Notes: generated by a model not told the origin, from the letters alone. Numbered from the stretch's first letter, positions 36,896 to 46,795 are shown. The stretch: 64,000 nucleotides of DNA from an uncultured Alphaproteobacteria bacterium (GCA_902585605.1 CACIED010000001.1:124001-188000); one strand, 5' to 3'. Program-made: numbers and translations.

Positions 36896-37594
36896 ATGAA
36901 AAAACCAATAATTGGAATAACTCTTGATAGTGAAAAAAAGAAAACATACTCAAAATTTCCATGGTATGCATTAAGGGAAAATTACTTAACTTCCTTAACA
37001 AAATTTAATGCTATTCCATTTCCTTTGTTACATGAAAAAAAATATATTGATGATTTTTGTCATTTAATTGATGGTTTAATTATTACTGGGGGAGATTTTG
37101 ATATTGATCCTAAATTATATAAAACAAGTAATACTCAATCTAAAAATATTAAAAATAAGAGAACAAATTTTGAATTAAATATTTTCAATAAATTTTTTAA
37201 ATACAACAAACCTATATTAGGAATTTGTGGTGGTGCACAACTTATCAATGTTGCATGTGGTGGAACATTGATACAAGATTTAAAAAGGGATCCGATCAAC
37301 CATGAACAAGTGAATCCAAGAAATCAAACTAGTCATAGTGTTAATATTTCGAAAAATACTCAACTACATAAAATATTTGGAGCTCAAAAAATAAATGTTA
37401 ATAGTGCACATCATCAATCAATAAAAAAAATAGGTAAGGACTTAAATGTTTCGTGTGCAGCAAATGATGGAGTTATTGAAGGAATAGAGCATAAAAAACA
37501 CAAATGGTGTATTGGCTTACAATGGCATCCTGAATTTTTAATAACAAAATATGATATAAAAATAATTAAAAATTTTATTAGTAAATCAAAGTGA
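36896..37594 (+). CDS. Peptidase C26 family gamma-glutamyl hydrolase (PuuD-like)
   Basis: A 232-residue class I amidotransferase-like hydrolase. The nucleophile is the Cys in LGICGGAQLINVACGG, with His and Glu in LQWHPEF, and the early LIITGGDFDIDPKLY segment is typical of the C26 family. Such enzymes cleave gamma-glutamyl bonds, for example gamma-glutamyl-gamma-aminobutyrate. The polyamine pathway partners of PuuD are not nearby, so the substrate is open. Its TGA overlaps the GTG start of the pseudouridine synthase gene. Confidence 0.88.
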   Translation: MKKPIIGITLDSEKKKTYSKFPWYALRENYLTSLTKFNAIPFPLLHEKKYIDDFCHLIDGLIITGGDFDIDPKLYKTSNTQSKNIKNKRTNFELNIFNKFFKYNKPILGICGGAQLINVACGGTLIQDLKRDPINHEQVNPRNQTSHSVNISKNTQLHKIFGAQKINVNSAHHQSIKKIGKDLNVSCAANDGVIEGIEHKKHKWCIGLQWHPEFLITKYDIKIIKNFISKSK

Positions 37595-38283
37595 ATATTA
37601 GAATTTCAAAATATCTTTCAAGTGCTGGAATTTGTTCACGAAGAGATGCAGAAAAATTAATTGTAGAAAAAAAAATTAAAATTAATAATAAAATATGCCT
37701 TCATCCAAGTCATAAAGTAAGTAATTTAGATATAATTAAGGTTAATAATAAAATTGTTAAAAAAGCAAATAAAGTTGAAGTATGGAAGTTATACAAACCA
37801 ATAAAATATATTTGTAGTACTAAAGATAATTTAGGAAGAAAAAAAATTTTTGATTTATTACCAAAAAATGTCGGTCAATTAATAAGTGTAGGAAGATTGG
37901 ATTATATGAGTGAAGGATTGATTTTGCTAACTAATAATGGTGATTATTCAAGATATTTAGAACATCCATCTTCAAACATTGAACGGATCTATAGAGTTTG
38001 TATAAATAGCAATGTAGAAAATACTGATTTACAAAAAATTAATAAAGGCATTAAAATTAAAGAAATTAGATATAAAAAAATTAATGTTGTTTTCGAAAAA
38101 AAATTAAAAAATCATAGTTGGTTAATTTTTAAACTTAAAGAAGGAAAAAATAGAGAAATTAGAAATATTTGTAATTATTTTTCATGGAATATTGTTAAAT
38201 TAATAAGAATTGCATATGGCCCTTATAAGCTTGGAAGACTTAAAGAAGGGCAATTTCAAAAATTAAATTCAATTAGCAAATGA
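37591..38283 (+). CDS. rRNA pseudouridine synthase, RsuA/RluB/RluE family
   Basis: A 230-residue enzyme with an N-terminal S4 RNA-binding domain (ISKYLSSAGICSRRDAEKLI) and a catalytic domain with Asp in SVGRLDYMSEGLILLTNNGD, plus the C-terminal EGKNREIRNICNYF motif. It isomerises a uridine in rRNA; RluB-type (23S U2605) is the likeliest assignment by sequence type. The start is GTG 37591, overlapping the previous gene's stop as GTGA. Its own TGA overlaps the rsmD ATG. Confidence 0.92.
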   Translation: MNIRISKYLSSAGICSRRDAEKLIVEKKIKINNKICLHPSHKVSNLDIIKVNNKIVKKANKVEVWKLYKPIKYICSTKDNLGRKKIFDLLPKNVGQLISVGRLDYMSEGLILLTNNGDYSRYLEHPSSNIERIYRVCINSNVENTDLQKINKGIKIKEIRYKKINVVFEKKLKNHSWLIFKLKEGKNREIRNICNYFSWNIVKLIRIAYGPYKLGRLKEGQFQKLNSISK

Positions 38284-38840
38284 TACGGATTACTGGAGGA
38301 AAGTTTAAGCTAAAAAAATTAGCTAGTATTAATGATTTTGTAAGACCAACTTCTTCTCTAAAAAGAGAAGCTTTTTTTTCAATTATTGAAAGTTATGCAA
38401 TCAAAAATTCTATCGAATTATATAAAAATCAAATTTTTTTAGATCTTTTTGCAGGAATTGGCACAATGGGTTTAGAAGCAATATCTAGAGGCATGAGTGA
38501 AGTAATTTTTTTTGAGAATAATATTGAAGTTCTTGAAATTTTAAAAAAAAATTGTTTAAGTATTTGTAAAAATAATCAATTTAAAATTTATGAAGAAGAC
38601 CTTATTCATTCTAAATTAGAAATAGAATTTCAAAATATTTCAGTTGTTTATATTGATCCACCATATGCAAAGTATAATTTAACAAATCTTTTAGAAAATT
38701 TATCAAGTAAAATTAAAAATACTACTGTGATTGGTTTAGAAACGGGTGTGAAAGATAATATTGTAATTCCAGAAAATTTAAATCTGCTTCAAAAAAAGAC
38801 TTACGGTAAAACAATAATTTATATTTTTAAATTATCTTAA
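38280..38840 (+). CDS. rsmD: 16S rRNA (guanine-966-N2)-methyltransferase
   Basis: A 186-residue Rossmann-fold methyltransferase. The N-terminus MIRITGGKFK and RPTSSLKREAFFSII are typical of RsmD; LDLFAGIGTMGLEAISRG binds S-adenosylmethionine and IDPPYAKY is the NPPY-type catalytic motif. It follows the pseudouridine synthase gene with a 4-base overlap, a common pairing in alphaproteobacteria, and converges with pgi, overlapping it by 9 bases. Confidence 0.94.
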   Translation: MIRITGGKFKLKKLASINDFVRPTSSLKREAFFSIIESYAIKNSIELYKNQIFLDLFAGIGTMGLEAISRGMSEVIFFENNIEVLEILKKNCLSICKNNQFKIYEEDLIHSKLEIEFQNISVVYIDPPYAKYNLTNLLENLSSKIKNTTVIGLETGVKDNIVIPENLNLLQKKTYGKTIIYIFKLS

Positions 38841-40031
38841 ATAAGTTTTAGTTAGTTTTTTACCTTGTTCAACAGCAGGTTGATCGAAAGGATCAACATC
38901 TAAATACATACAGGAAGCAATTGTTTCTATTATACTAAATGATAATAATTTACCTAAGTTTTGTTCATCTATTTTAGGAATATAGATTTCTCTAAAACTA
39001 AAATTATTTAATTTAAAAGTTTCAATGGTTGCGCGCTGTTCAGCCTCCATTAGATCTCCCATTGTTTTATCTTTAAAATAGTCAATATCGGTATTTTCAA
39101 ACATATTATTATTAATTTTTATGCCCTTATTTGAATGATCTGTAGTGATAAAGGTGAAATATTTATCTTTAGGTCCATCTAAATACAGTTGTAATTGACT
39201 ATGCTGATCAGTTGTCCCTACTGAATGAATTGCTGTAATACCTTTATTATTTTTTCCAATACTTTCTGCCCAAAGTTGCAGATACCATTTTCCAAAAAAA
39301 TACAGTGAATCAGAATATGTCATTAAAACATTATTAGTAAATTTTAGATTTTCTTTTTGAGTTAAATATCTTCCAAGATTGTAAGGTTTGTAATTATCAA
39401 TGTTATTAATTACTTCAGATGCTCCACCAAAAAGTTCATCTATATTTAATCCAGAAATGATTGCAGGAACTATACCAACATTGGTAAATATAGAATATCT
39501 GCCTCCAACATCTTTATGATGCTCTAATAATAAACAATTATTATCTTTTGCAATTTTATAAAGTGGTGATTCTTTAAATTCAGTTATGATTAGAGTATTT
39601 GAAAAAAAATCTTCAACTTTGTTAGCTTCTATTGCCTTTTGATAAAGACATGAAAATTGCGATAATGTCTCTGGTGTGGTACCCGATTTTGAAATAACCA
39701 AGAAACCAGTTAGCTCAAAATTAATATTTTGAAAATTTTTTTCAAAATTAATAGGGTCAACATTATCATAAAATTCTAAGATAATTTTATTATTGGAAAT
39801 AATATTATTTAATGCTCTAGCTCCTAAATTTGAACCTCCTGTACCAAATACAATTATTTTTTCTTTTTTCTCTTTAAATTGATTTGAAATTTTTATGGTT
39901 TCTTCTAATAAATTTTTATCTGAAATAATGTTAAGTGAAGGAAGTTTTTCTATTATATTAGTTATACTTTGATCAGTATCTTTATTTTGATTAATTTTGT
40001 CAAAATTTGAATTAAAGTATTTTATTTCCAT
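38832..40031 (-). CDS. pgi: Glucose-6-phosphate isomerase (short form)
   Basis: A 399-residue sugar isomerase-domain protein. The first SIS domain includes FGTGGSNLGARALN and the phosphate-binding SKSGTTPETLSQF. The active-site segment HHKDVGGRYSIFTNVGI and the C-terminal DPFDQPAVEQGKKLTK are typical of Pgi. It is about 150 residues shorter than the E. coli enzyme, as in other small-genome alphaproteobacteria. It interconverts glucose-6-phosphate and fructose-6-phosphate, relevant to the sugar uptake genes elsewhere in the window. Confidence 0.95.
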   Translation of the reverse strand: MEIKYFNSNFDKINQNKDTDQSITNIIEKLPSLNIISDKNLLEETIKISNQFKEKKEKIIVFGTGGSNLGARALNNIISNNKIILEFYDNVDPINFEKNFQNINFELTGFLVISKSGTTPETLSQFSCLYQKAIEANKVEDFFSNTLIITEFKESPLYKIAKDNNCLLLEHHKDVGGRYSIFTNVGIVPAIISGLNIDELFGGASEVINNIDNYKPYNLGRYLTQKENLKFTNNVLMTYSDSLYFFGKWYLQLWAESIGKNNKGITAIHSVGTTDQHSQLQLYLDGPKDKYFTFITTDHSNKGIKINNNMFENTDIDYFKDKTMGDLMEAEQRATIETFKLNNFSFREIYIPKIDEQNLGKLLSFSIIETIASCMYLDVDPFDQPAVEQGKKLTKTYLR

Positions 40032-40039
40032 TTATAAAA

Positions 40040-40540
40040 TTAAAAGAAGAAAAATCTTTTTTTCTTTTTAAGTTCACCTTTTTCGTCATCTTCATTTTCT
40101 TCTTTACTGTTGAAAAAGAAAAATCTTTTCTTCTTTTTTGGCTCTTCTATATTTTCATTTTCAACATCTGTATTATCTTGGCTTATTTCATCTTTTGAGT
40201 TTCCATCAAGATCTTCCCTGATACTATTATCTACTTGATCTGCTTCAGTTTCTTTTAAAATATTATCGATAACAGAATTTTCAGAAGGTGTTTCATCACT
40301 TTCTTCATCCAGACCAAAGAGAATTTCCTTTGCAAGCTCACTATCGGTATCATCAATATCTTTTGATTCAATTTGATCAGGTGGTAGTAAATTAAAATTT
40401 GGCGGGATTACTAATGGAGGATTTTCAACTACATTGTATTCATCTATTACTTTTCTTTCTACACCCGCACTACTTCTTATAGTATTACAAGAGCATAGAA
40501 AAATTGAGGAAATGATTGTTACAAAAATAACGTTTTTCAT
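40040..40540 (-). CDS. BamF-like outer membrane assembly lipoprotein (DUF3035) with repeat tail
   Basis: A 166-residue lipoprotein. The signal peptide ends in LCSC with the acylated Cys at 18. The next part (DEYNVVENPPLVIPPNFNLLPP) matches the DUF3035/BamF pattern of alphaproteobacteria, where the protein joins the beta-barrel assembly machine. The rest is very acidic and ends with two copies of a basic-aromatic unit, KKKKRFFFF or KKKRFFFFN, separated by an acidic spacer. I have no explanation for this tail. The gene lies directly after lspA, the lipoprotein signal peptidase, which would process it. Confidence 0.8.
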   Translation of the reverse strand: MKNVIFVTIISSIFLCSCNTIRSSAGVERKVIDEYNVVENPPLVIPPNFNLLPPDQIESKDIDDTDSELAKEILFGLDEESDETPSENSVIDNILKETEADQVDNSIREDLDGNSKDEISQDNTDVENENIEEPKKKKRFFFFNSKEENEDDEKGELKKKKRFFFF

Positions 40541-40989
40541 TTTACTGTTTTTGATTTTATAAAAAAACTCATTATTAACATGATAATTCCAATTGTAATA
40601 TAAATATCTGCTAGATTAAATGCGGGCCAATAAAAATTTTCATAATGTAGTAAGATAAAATCAACAACATAACTATTTATCAATCTATCAATAATATTTG
40701 ACAAAGCCCCAATTATAACAAAGAAATAAGCCAGTTTTTCAAGTTGTTTATTTGATTTAATAAGTAAATAAAAAATTAATATAACAACTATTAAGGCTAT
40801 AAGTATTAATATCCAATGAGAAACATAACCAGAAAATAAACCAAAAGAAACACCAAAGTTCTGAACATAAACTAAATCAAAATATTCATTGATTTGTATT
40901 GATTGATTTAAAAATAAATTATTCTTAATAAAAAATTTTGTTAATAAATCTAATAAAATCAAAAAAATAAATACTGCTGTTTTAATCAC
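40537..40989 (-). CDS. lspA: Lipoprotein signal peptidase II
   Basis: A 150-residue four-helix membrane aspartyl protease that removes signal peptides from prolipoproteins. The catalytic aspartates are in GALSNIIDR and FNLADIYI. An early DLLTKFFIKNNL segment is also typical. It overlaps ileS by 4 bases and the following lipoprotein gene by 4 bases. The order ribF-ileS-lspA-lipoprotein is a well-known arrangement in proteobacteria. Confidence 0.95.
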   Translation of the reverse strand: MIKTAVFIFLILLDLLTKFFIKNNLFLNQSIQINEYFDLVYVQNFGVSFGLFSGYVSHWILILIALIVVILIFYLLIKSNKQLEKLAYFFVIIGALSNIIDRLINSYVVDFILLHYENFYWPAFNLADIYITIGIIMLIMSFFIKSKTVK

Positions 40990-43763
40990 TTAAATATTAC
41001 AGTATTACACCTGTTACAAACTTCATCATTTATTAACTTTGCCTCATATTTCCAACATCTTTGACACTTTTCTCCACTTACCTTTGAAGCTTTAACGATA
41101 ACATCAGAAATATCTTCAATAGAAAAACCTTTGGATTTTTCGTCAATTACATACAAAGAAAATGATGAGGTAATTGTAATTTCATCAAACATTACTTTCT
41201 CTAGTTTTTTATAACTCTCTGCAGAAACAAAAATATCTATGTGTGCCTCAAGACTTGAGCGAATGATTTTTTCTTCTCTAATTTTTTCAATTGCTCCTGT
41301 AGCAACTTTTCTAATATTTTTAATTAAACTCCATTTTTCATTTAATTGATTATCCTCATATTCATTTTTACATTGTAAAAAATCTTGTAGGTGTATACTT
41401 TCTTTATTTCCCATAGCTTTCCAGGCTTCTTCAGAGGTAAAGGAAATAGATGGGGCAAACCATCTTACTAAATGATTAAAAATTATATTTAATAGAGTTC
41501 TAGTAGATCTTCTTTGAACGGACTCTTTGCTATCACAATATATTGTGTCTTTTCTAATATCAAAATAAAAAGCTGAAAGATCACTTGAACAAAAGTTCAG
41601 TAGTGTAGTAAACATCAAGTGAAAGTTAAATGTTGATACACATTTTTGAACGACTTTATCAACTTTCCACAACCGATGTAGAAGATATCTTTCTAACTCT
41701 GGAAACTCACTCTCATCAATAGCTTCTTCTTCAGTAAAATCACTTAAATTGCCGATTAAAAAACGAAAGGTATTTCTTATTCTTCTATAAGACTCAGCTT
41801 GTGATTGTAGAATAGCATTATCAAGTTTAAGATCATCATAATAATCAGAAGCAACGACCCACAATCTTAAAATATCTACACCATATTTTTTTAATATATC
41901 ATCTGGAGAAATAACGTTACCTAAAGATTTAGACATTTTACGTCCTCTTCCGTCAACAACAAATCCGTGTGTTAGAACACTCTCGTAAGGTGCTTTGCCT
42001 CTAGTACCCGAAGATTCTAAAAGAGATGAATGAAACCATCCTCTGTGTTGATCACTGCCTTCTAAGTACATTGATGCAGGCCATTTCAAATCTTCTCTTT
42101 GTTCTAAGCAAAAAGCATGTGTAGAACCACTATCAAACCATACTTCAACTACATCTTTTACCTGTTCATAATCATCAAGTGAATATTCATCCCCTAAAAA
42201 TCTTTGTGGATCTTCGGTAAACCACGTATTGCTACCTTCTTTTTCATAAATATCAGCTATTCTGTTGATAATATTTTCATCTCTTAAAGGTTGACCTGTT
42301 TTTTTATTTACAAATAATGGCAAAGGTACTCCCCAAACTCTTTGTCTTGATACACACCAATCTGGTCTAGTTTCAATCATTGATCTAAGCCTTGTTTGGC
42401 CTTGGGGAGGATAGAAAATAGTTTCATCAATTGATTTGAGAGCAATGTCTCTTAAATTATTTTTTTCCATGGAAATGAACCATTGTGGAGTATTTCTATA
42501 AATAAGAGGAGCTTTAGACCTCCATGAATGTGGGTAACTATGACGAAGAGTACCTTTAAATAATAATTTTGAAAATTCTTCTAATTTATCTGCAATTTTG
42601 TGATCTACTTTATAAATATGCTCGCCTTCAAAACCAACGGCATGTTGATTATATTTTCCATCATCTTGAACTGTCTGGATAATATCAACATTATTTTCTA
42701 TACCTAGAACATAGTCGTCATCTCCGTGTCCAGGAGCTATATGTACAACTCCTGTACCCTGTTCTAAGTTTACAAAATCCCCATGAAATGGTTTTACAAT
42801 AAAATCGTATCCCAATTGTTTAAATGGATGTTCACATTCACAAGAAGATAAATTATCTCCTTTAAACTTCTTTTTTGTACTAAATTTTTTTATTCCAATT
42901 TCTTTAGTTACACTTTCTAAAAGTTCTGATGCAAATATTAATTTATCATTTTTTTTGACTAAACTATTTTCTTCTAATTCTTCAACAACAATAAGAGAAT
43001 AATCTAATTCTTTACCATAAGCCAGAGCTCTGTTACCTGGAATTGTCCAAGGAGTTGTTGTCCAAATGACAATATTAGAATCAATTAAATCTTTATCGGT
43101 AGAATTTTTAATTAAAAATTTAACATATATAGTGTTAGACGTATGATCTTCATATTCAACTTCAGCGTCAGCTAGAGCTGTTTTTTCTACAACAGACCAG
43201 AGAACTGGTTTTGCTCCTTTATACAAACTTTCATCAAGTAAAAATTTGCCAAGCTCTCGAACAATTTGTGCTTCTGCTTGATTTGACATTGTGAGATATG
43301 GATTTTCCCAATCCCCTTCAACACCAAGCCGTCTAAATTCTTTTTTTTGTATGTCGATCCATTTTTCTGCAAACTCTCTACACTCATTTCTAAATTGAAC
43401 AGTTGGGACATCATCCTTGTTCTTTCCTTTTTTTCTATATTCTTCTTCTATTTTCCATTCAATTGGTAGACCGTGACAATCCCATCCAGGAACATAAATA
43501 GAGTCTTTACCAACCATTTGTTGTGTTCGTACAATGACATCTTTTAAAATTTTATTTAAAGCTGTCCCCATATGAATATGTCCATTTGCATATGGTGGAC
43601 CGTCATGAAGAACAAATTTTTCTCTTCCTTTAGATTTTTTTCTTAGCTTTTTGAAAATATTTTCTTTATCCCACTCCTCTATTATTGCAGGTTCTTTTGA
43701 AGGTAGGTTAGCTCTCATTTCAAAAGATGTTTTGGGAAGAAAAATTGTGTCTTTATATTCCAT
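40986..43763 (-). CDS. ileS: Isoleucyl-tRNA synthetase
   Basis: A 925-residue class I synthetase. The nucleotide-binding signature reads HMGT in ANGHIHMGTALNKILKD, with the second His of HIGH replaced by Thr. KMSKS is intact in GRKMSKSLGN. An editing domain lies between about 200 and 400, including the WTTTPWTIPGNRAL segment. The C-terminal zinc knuckle CQRCWKY/CNRC is present. It charges tRNA-Ile. Its ATG overlaps the ribF stop. Confidence 0.97.
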   Translation of the reverse strand: MEYKDTIFLPKTSFEMRANLPSKEPAIIEEWDKENIFKKLRKKSKGREKFVLHDGPPYANGHIHMGTALNKILKDVIVRTQQMVGKDSIYVPGWDCHGLPIEWKIEEEYRKKGKNKDDVPTVQFRNECREFAEKWIDIQKKEFRRLGVEGDWENPYLTMSNQAEAQIVRELGKFLLDESLYKGAKPVLWSVVEKTALADAEVEYEDHTSNTIYVKFLIKNSTDKDLIDSNIVIWTTTPWTIPGNRALAYGKELDYSLIVVEELEENSLVKKNDKLIFASELLESVTKEIGIKKFSTKKKFKGDNLSSCECEHPFKQLGYDFIVKPFHGDFVNLEQGTGVVHIAPGHGDDDYVLGIENNVDIIQTVQDDGKYNQHAVGFEGEHIYKVDHKIADKLEEFSKLLFKGTLRHSYPHSWRSKAPLIYRNTPQWFISMEKNNLRDIALKSIDETIFYPPQGQTRLRSMIETRPDWCVSRQRVWGVPLPLFVNKKTGQPLRDENIINRIADIYEKEGSNTWFTEDPQRFLGDEYSLDDYEQVKDVVEVWFDSGSTHAFCLEQREDLKWPASMYLEGSDQHRGWFHSSLLESSGTRGKAPYESVLTHGFVVDGRGRKMSKSLGNVISPDDILKKYGVDILRLWVVASDYYDDLKLDNAILQSQAESYRRIRNTFRFLIGNLSDFTEEEAIDESEFPELERYLLHRLWKVDKVVQKCVSTFNFHLMFTTLLNFCSSDLSAFYFDIRKDTIYCDSKESVQRRSTRTLLNIIFNHLVRWFAPSISFTSEEAWKAMGNKESIHLQDFLQCKNEYEDNQLNEKWSLIKNIRKVATGAIEKIREEKIIRSSLEAHIDIFVSAESYKKLEKVMFDEITITSSFSLYVIDEKSKGFSIEDISDVIVKASKVSGEKCQRCWKYEAKLINDEVCNRCNTVIFK

Positions 43764-44692
43764 TATAGCTGATGATATTCTTTTGCTTTATTTATATCTT
43801 TATTGATTTGCTTAGTTAATTCTTCAAAATTATTAAATTTTTGTTCAGACCTAATAAATGTAAGGAATTCAACAGTCAATTCTTTACCATATATTTCTTT
43901 ATTAAAATTAAACATATGTGTCTCTAACAGTAGTTTACTACCATCGATTGTTGGTCTTAAACCAAAATTTGAAACACCTTTGTATTTTTTGCCTTCTAAT
44001 AGCACTTCCACACAATAAACACCTCTTTTTGGTAATATGTGTTGATCTGGTATCATATTAGCAGTCGGAAAATTGATTTCTCTAGCTCTTTTATCACCTT
44101 CAATTATTGTTCCATACATATGCCAAGGCCTACCTAAAGATTCTGTAACGTCTTCCATATAACCATCTTTTATTTTTGATCGAATTATTGAAGATGAATA
44201 TTTATCAGAATTATCAGCAAGCATAATAGGGTCAATTAAATGAATATTAAAATTATTTTTTTCAGCGTACTTTTCTAATGTTTTAAAATTACCTTTTCTG
44301 TCTTTTCCAAACTTAAAGTCAGTACCTATAACTAAGTATTTAATATTTAATTTATCAATAAGAATTTTAGTTACAAAATCATCAGCTGATAATATTGATA
44401 GATTGTTATCAAAAGAAAAATCTATAAATATGTCTAAACCCAATCTTTCAAGAAAATTTATTTTATTGCTTTGAGTATAAATATTAAAAGGCTCATTAAT
44501 TTGATTAAAGTAAACACGAGGATGAGGATTAAAACTCATTATAGAAGATAATAAATTATTGTTTGATGCAATCTCCTTAATTTTTTTTATTATTTCTTGG
44601 TGCCCTTTATGTATTCCATCAAAATTACCTATCGCGAGACAAAGGTTTAATTTTTCAAAATCCGAAGCTGTATCTAATTTATAAATTTTCAT
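43763..44692 (-). CDS. ribF: Bifunctional riboflavin kinase/FAD synthetase
   Basis: A 309-residue two-domain enzyme. The N-terminal FMN adenylyltransferase has GNFDGIHKGHQ, and the C-terminal flavokinase has the GDKRAREINFPTANM and KRGVYCVEV segments. It makes FMN and FAD, needed by the ferredoxin reductase and other flavoproteins. It heads the ribF-ileS-lspA operon, with 42 bases between its start and the xylose isomerase gene upstream on the same strand. Confidence 0.95.
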   Translation of the reverse strand: MKIYKLDTASDFEKLNLCLAIGNFDGIHKGHQEIIKKIKEIASNNNLLSSIMSFNPHPRVYFNQINEPFNIYTQSNKINFLERLGLDIFIDFSFDNNLSILSADDFVTKILIDKLNIKYLVIGTDFKFGKDRKGNFKTLEKYAEKNNFNIHLIDPIMLADNSDKYSSSIIRSKIKDGYMEDVTESLGRPWHMYGTIIEGDKRAREINFPTANMIPDQHILPKRGVYCVEVLLEGKKYKGVSNFGLRPTIDGSKLLLETHMFNFNKEIYGKELTVEFLTFIRSEQKFNNFEELTKQINKDINKAKEYHQL

Positions 44693-44734
44693 AATATTTA
44701 TAAATCAATTAGTATAGAAACTTATGGCTAGTAA

Positions 44735-46048
44735 CTACAAATATTTATTTAAGATATTTTCCAGATATTCTTGTCTTCCTGAACGAGGTTCTGGTTCAAT
44801 ATTATCATCGATTACTTTTTTATTTATATCATCTAATCCAGTATCTTTATTATGAATAAACTGGCCCAAATTTTTATTCCAGTCTTCATATCTATCTTCA
44901 ATAAACTTAGGAATAACATTATCATTTAATAATTTTTCAACAGCAATAAGTGTTTTTGCACAAACATCCATACCCCCAATGTGGGCATGAAATAAATCTT
45001 CAGCATCAATAGATTGTCTTCTTATTTTTGCATCAAAGTTCATACCTCCTTGGCCTAAACCGCCATTCTTAAAAATAAAATAAAATGACATAATTAAGTC
45101 AGCAGGATTATTTGGGAATTGATCTGTATCCCAACCTATTAAAGTATCACCTCTATTAATATCAATACTTCCTAAGGCACTGTTAGAAGTTGCATAAGCA
45201 ATTTCATGTTCAAAATTATGACCAGATAAAGTTGCATGATTAACTTCAACATTTAATTTTATCTCATTTTCTAAACCTGCCTTTCGTAAAAAAGCTAAGC
45301 AAGTTGCAGAATCAAAATCATATTGATGTTTAGTTGGTTCATGAGGTTTTGGTTCCAATAAAATTTGACCTTTAAATCCTATCTTGTGTTTATAATTAAC
45401 GACTAATTCTAAAAATCTTTGAAGATTAGCTGTTTCCTTAGTCATGTCAGTATTAAGAATAGTTTCGTATCCTTCTCTTCCACCCCAAAGAACGTAGTTT
45501 TGACCTCCCAATCTCATTGTTGCATCCATACAATCTTTTACTTGTGCAGCCTTATATGCAAAAACTTCTGGGTCTGGATTGGTAGAAGCACCACTCATAT
45601 ATCTTTTATGTGAAAAAGCATTTGCTGTTCCCCAAAGTAATTTCATTCCTGAGTCATTAATTTTTTGTTCCATTAAATCTATAATATGAAAGAAATTTTT
45701 TTGTGTCTCAGCATAATTTGAACCTTCAGGAGAAATATCTCTATCGTGAAAGCAGAAAAAAGGTGTTTTTATTTTAGTGAAAAAATCAAATGCAGCATCA
45801 AGTTTCATTTTAGCCATTTTCATTTCATCACCTGCTTGCATCCAAGGTCTATCAAATGTTTGACCGCCAAACGGATCTAGACCTGGCCAAGTAAATGTAT
45901 GCCAATAGCAAGTAGCAAACCTTAAATGCTCTTTCATAGACTTGCCTAAAACTTTTTTAGATTCATCATAAAACTTAAAAGCAAATGGATTTGTACTTTC
46001 TTCGCCTTCAAATTTAATCTCTGGTATTTTACTAAAATATTCTGTCAT
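44735..46048 (-). CDS. xylA: Xylose isomerase
   Basis: A 437-residue class II xylose isomerase that converts D-xylose to D-xylulose. Catalytic and metal-binding motifs are FCFHDRDISPEG (His-Asp pair), EPKPHEPTKHQYDFD and VNHATLSGHNFEHE, plus GWDTDQFP. Length is normal. It follows a ThuA-domain gene and a Gfo/Idh gene on the same strand, spaced 23 and 10 bases. No xylB, xylR or xylFGH set is adjacent, so the physiological substrate could be a related sugar. Confidence 0.95.
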   Translation of the reverse strand: MTEYFSKIPEIKFEGEESTNPFAFKFYDESKKVLGKSMKEHLRFATCYWHTFTWPGLDPFGGQTFDRPWMQAGDEMKMAKMKLDAAFDFFTKIKTPFFCFHDRDISPEGSNYAETQKNFFHIIDLMEQKINDSGMKLLWGTANAFSHKRYMSGASTNPDPEVFAYKAAQVKDCMDATMRLGGQNYVLWGGREGYETILNTDMTKETANLQRFLELVVNYKHKIGFKGQILLEPKPHEPTKHQYDFDSATCLAFLRKAGLENEIKLNVEVNHATLSGHNFEHEIAYATSNSALGSIDINRGDTLIGWDTDQFPNNPADLIMSFYFIFKNGGLGQGGMNFDAKIRRQSIDAEDLFHAHIGGMDVCAKTLIAVEKLLNDNVIPKFIEDRYEDWNKNLGQFIHNKDTGLDDINKKVIDDNIEPEPRSGRQEYLENILNKYL

Positions 46049-46071
46049 ATGATTTTCTAAATTATATTACT

Positions 46072-46785
46072 CTATCTTGATGCCCAAAGTAAACCACGTT
46101 TATAAATTTTATTCATTTGTGGATGGTTTAGTTCATGTGCAAAATGACCAAGGGAAATATAAAAAATTTTTCCTTTTCCAATTCGTCTTTTCCAAGCAAC
46201 TGGCATTTCTACATCCTTTAACCATTCTGTTGTATATGCATCACCACTTGATGAACCAGGTTCTTGTTCAAGCTTCCAAAGTTCGTTACCTTTAAAAGTT
46301 GTCGTTGCTAATACTTCATTTAATGGATCCACATGCATATAATATTGCTCTGAATGATAATCAAAATCTTCAATACCTTCCATAATTGGATCATCTTTTT
46401 TTGTTATATTTACTCTATAATCATGGATGCCATTTGGGTGACTTACCCATTGACCGCCAGTTAGGAACTGCCAATCAATTGACTGTCTAAATGCATCACA
46501 CATTCCTCCATGATGACCAGCAAGACCGCAACCACTGTGAACAGCTTTAATAACATTATTAACAGCGGTTTTTTTTATTTCTCCTCTTGGATCAAAATGA
46601 AAGGCCATAGTCACTATAGGTATAAGCAGATCCATTTCGTGGACATAATCTTCTGCAAATGCAGAAGTTTGATATTCTGCTCTTACCTCATATCCTTCAG
46701 GCTCCAGCATACCTTTAATTATTTCAGTACATTTTTCAGGCTCATGTCCTGGCCAACCTCCATAAACTATTAAAGCTTTTTTCAT
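46072..46785 (-). CDS. ThuA-like (trehalose-utilisation domain) protein
   Basis: A 237-residue GATase1-like-fold protein of the ThuA family. The pattern includes LIVYGGWPGHEPEKC at the N-terminus, AGHHGGMCDAFR in the middle and GKGKIFYISLGHFAHE near the C-terminus. In Sinorhizobium, ThuA with ThuB (a Gfo/Idh protein) takes part in conversion of trehalose-type sugars through keto-sugars. Here it again lies between a Gfo/Idh gene and xylose isomerase, so a sugar-keto-sugar role is supported by context. The exact substrate is unknown. Confidence 0.9.
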   Translation of the reverse strand: MKKALIVYGGWPGHEPEKCTEIIKGMLEPEGYEVRAEYQTSAFAEDYVHEMDLLIPIVTMAFHFDPRGEIKKTAVNNVIKAVHSGCGLAGHHGGMCDAFRQSIDWQFLTGGQWVSHPNGIHDYRVNITKKDDPIMEGIEDFDYHSEQYYMHVDPLNEVLATTTFKGNELWKLEQEPGSSSGDAYTTEWLKDVEMPVAWKRRIGKGKIFYISLGHFAHELNHPQMNKIYKRGLLWASR

Positions 46786-46795
46786 TTTATTCCTT

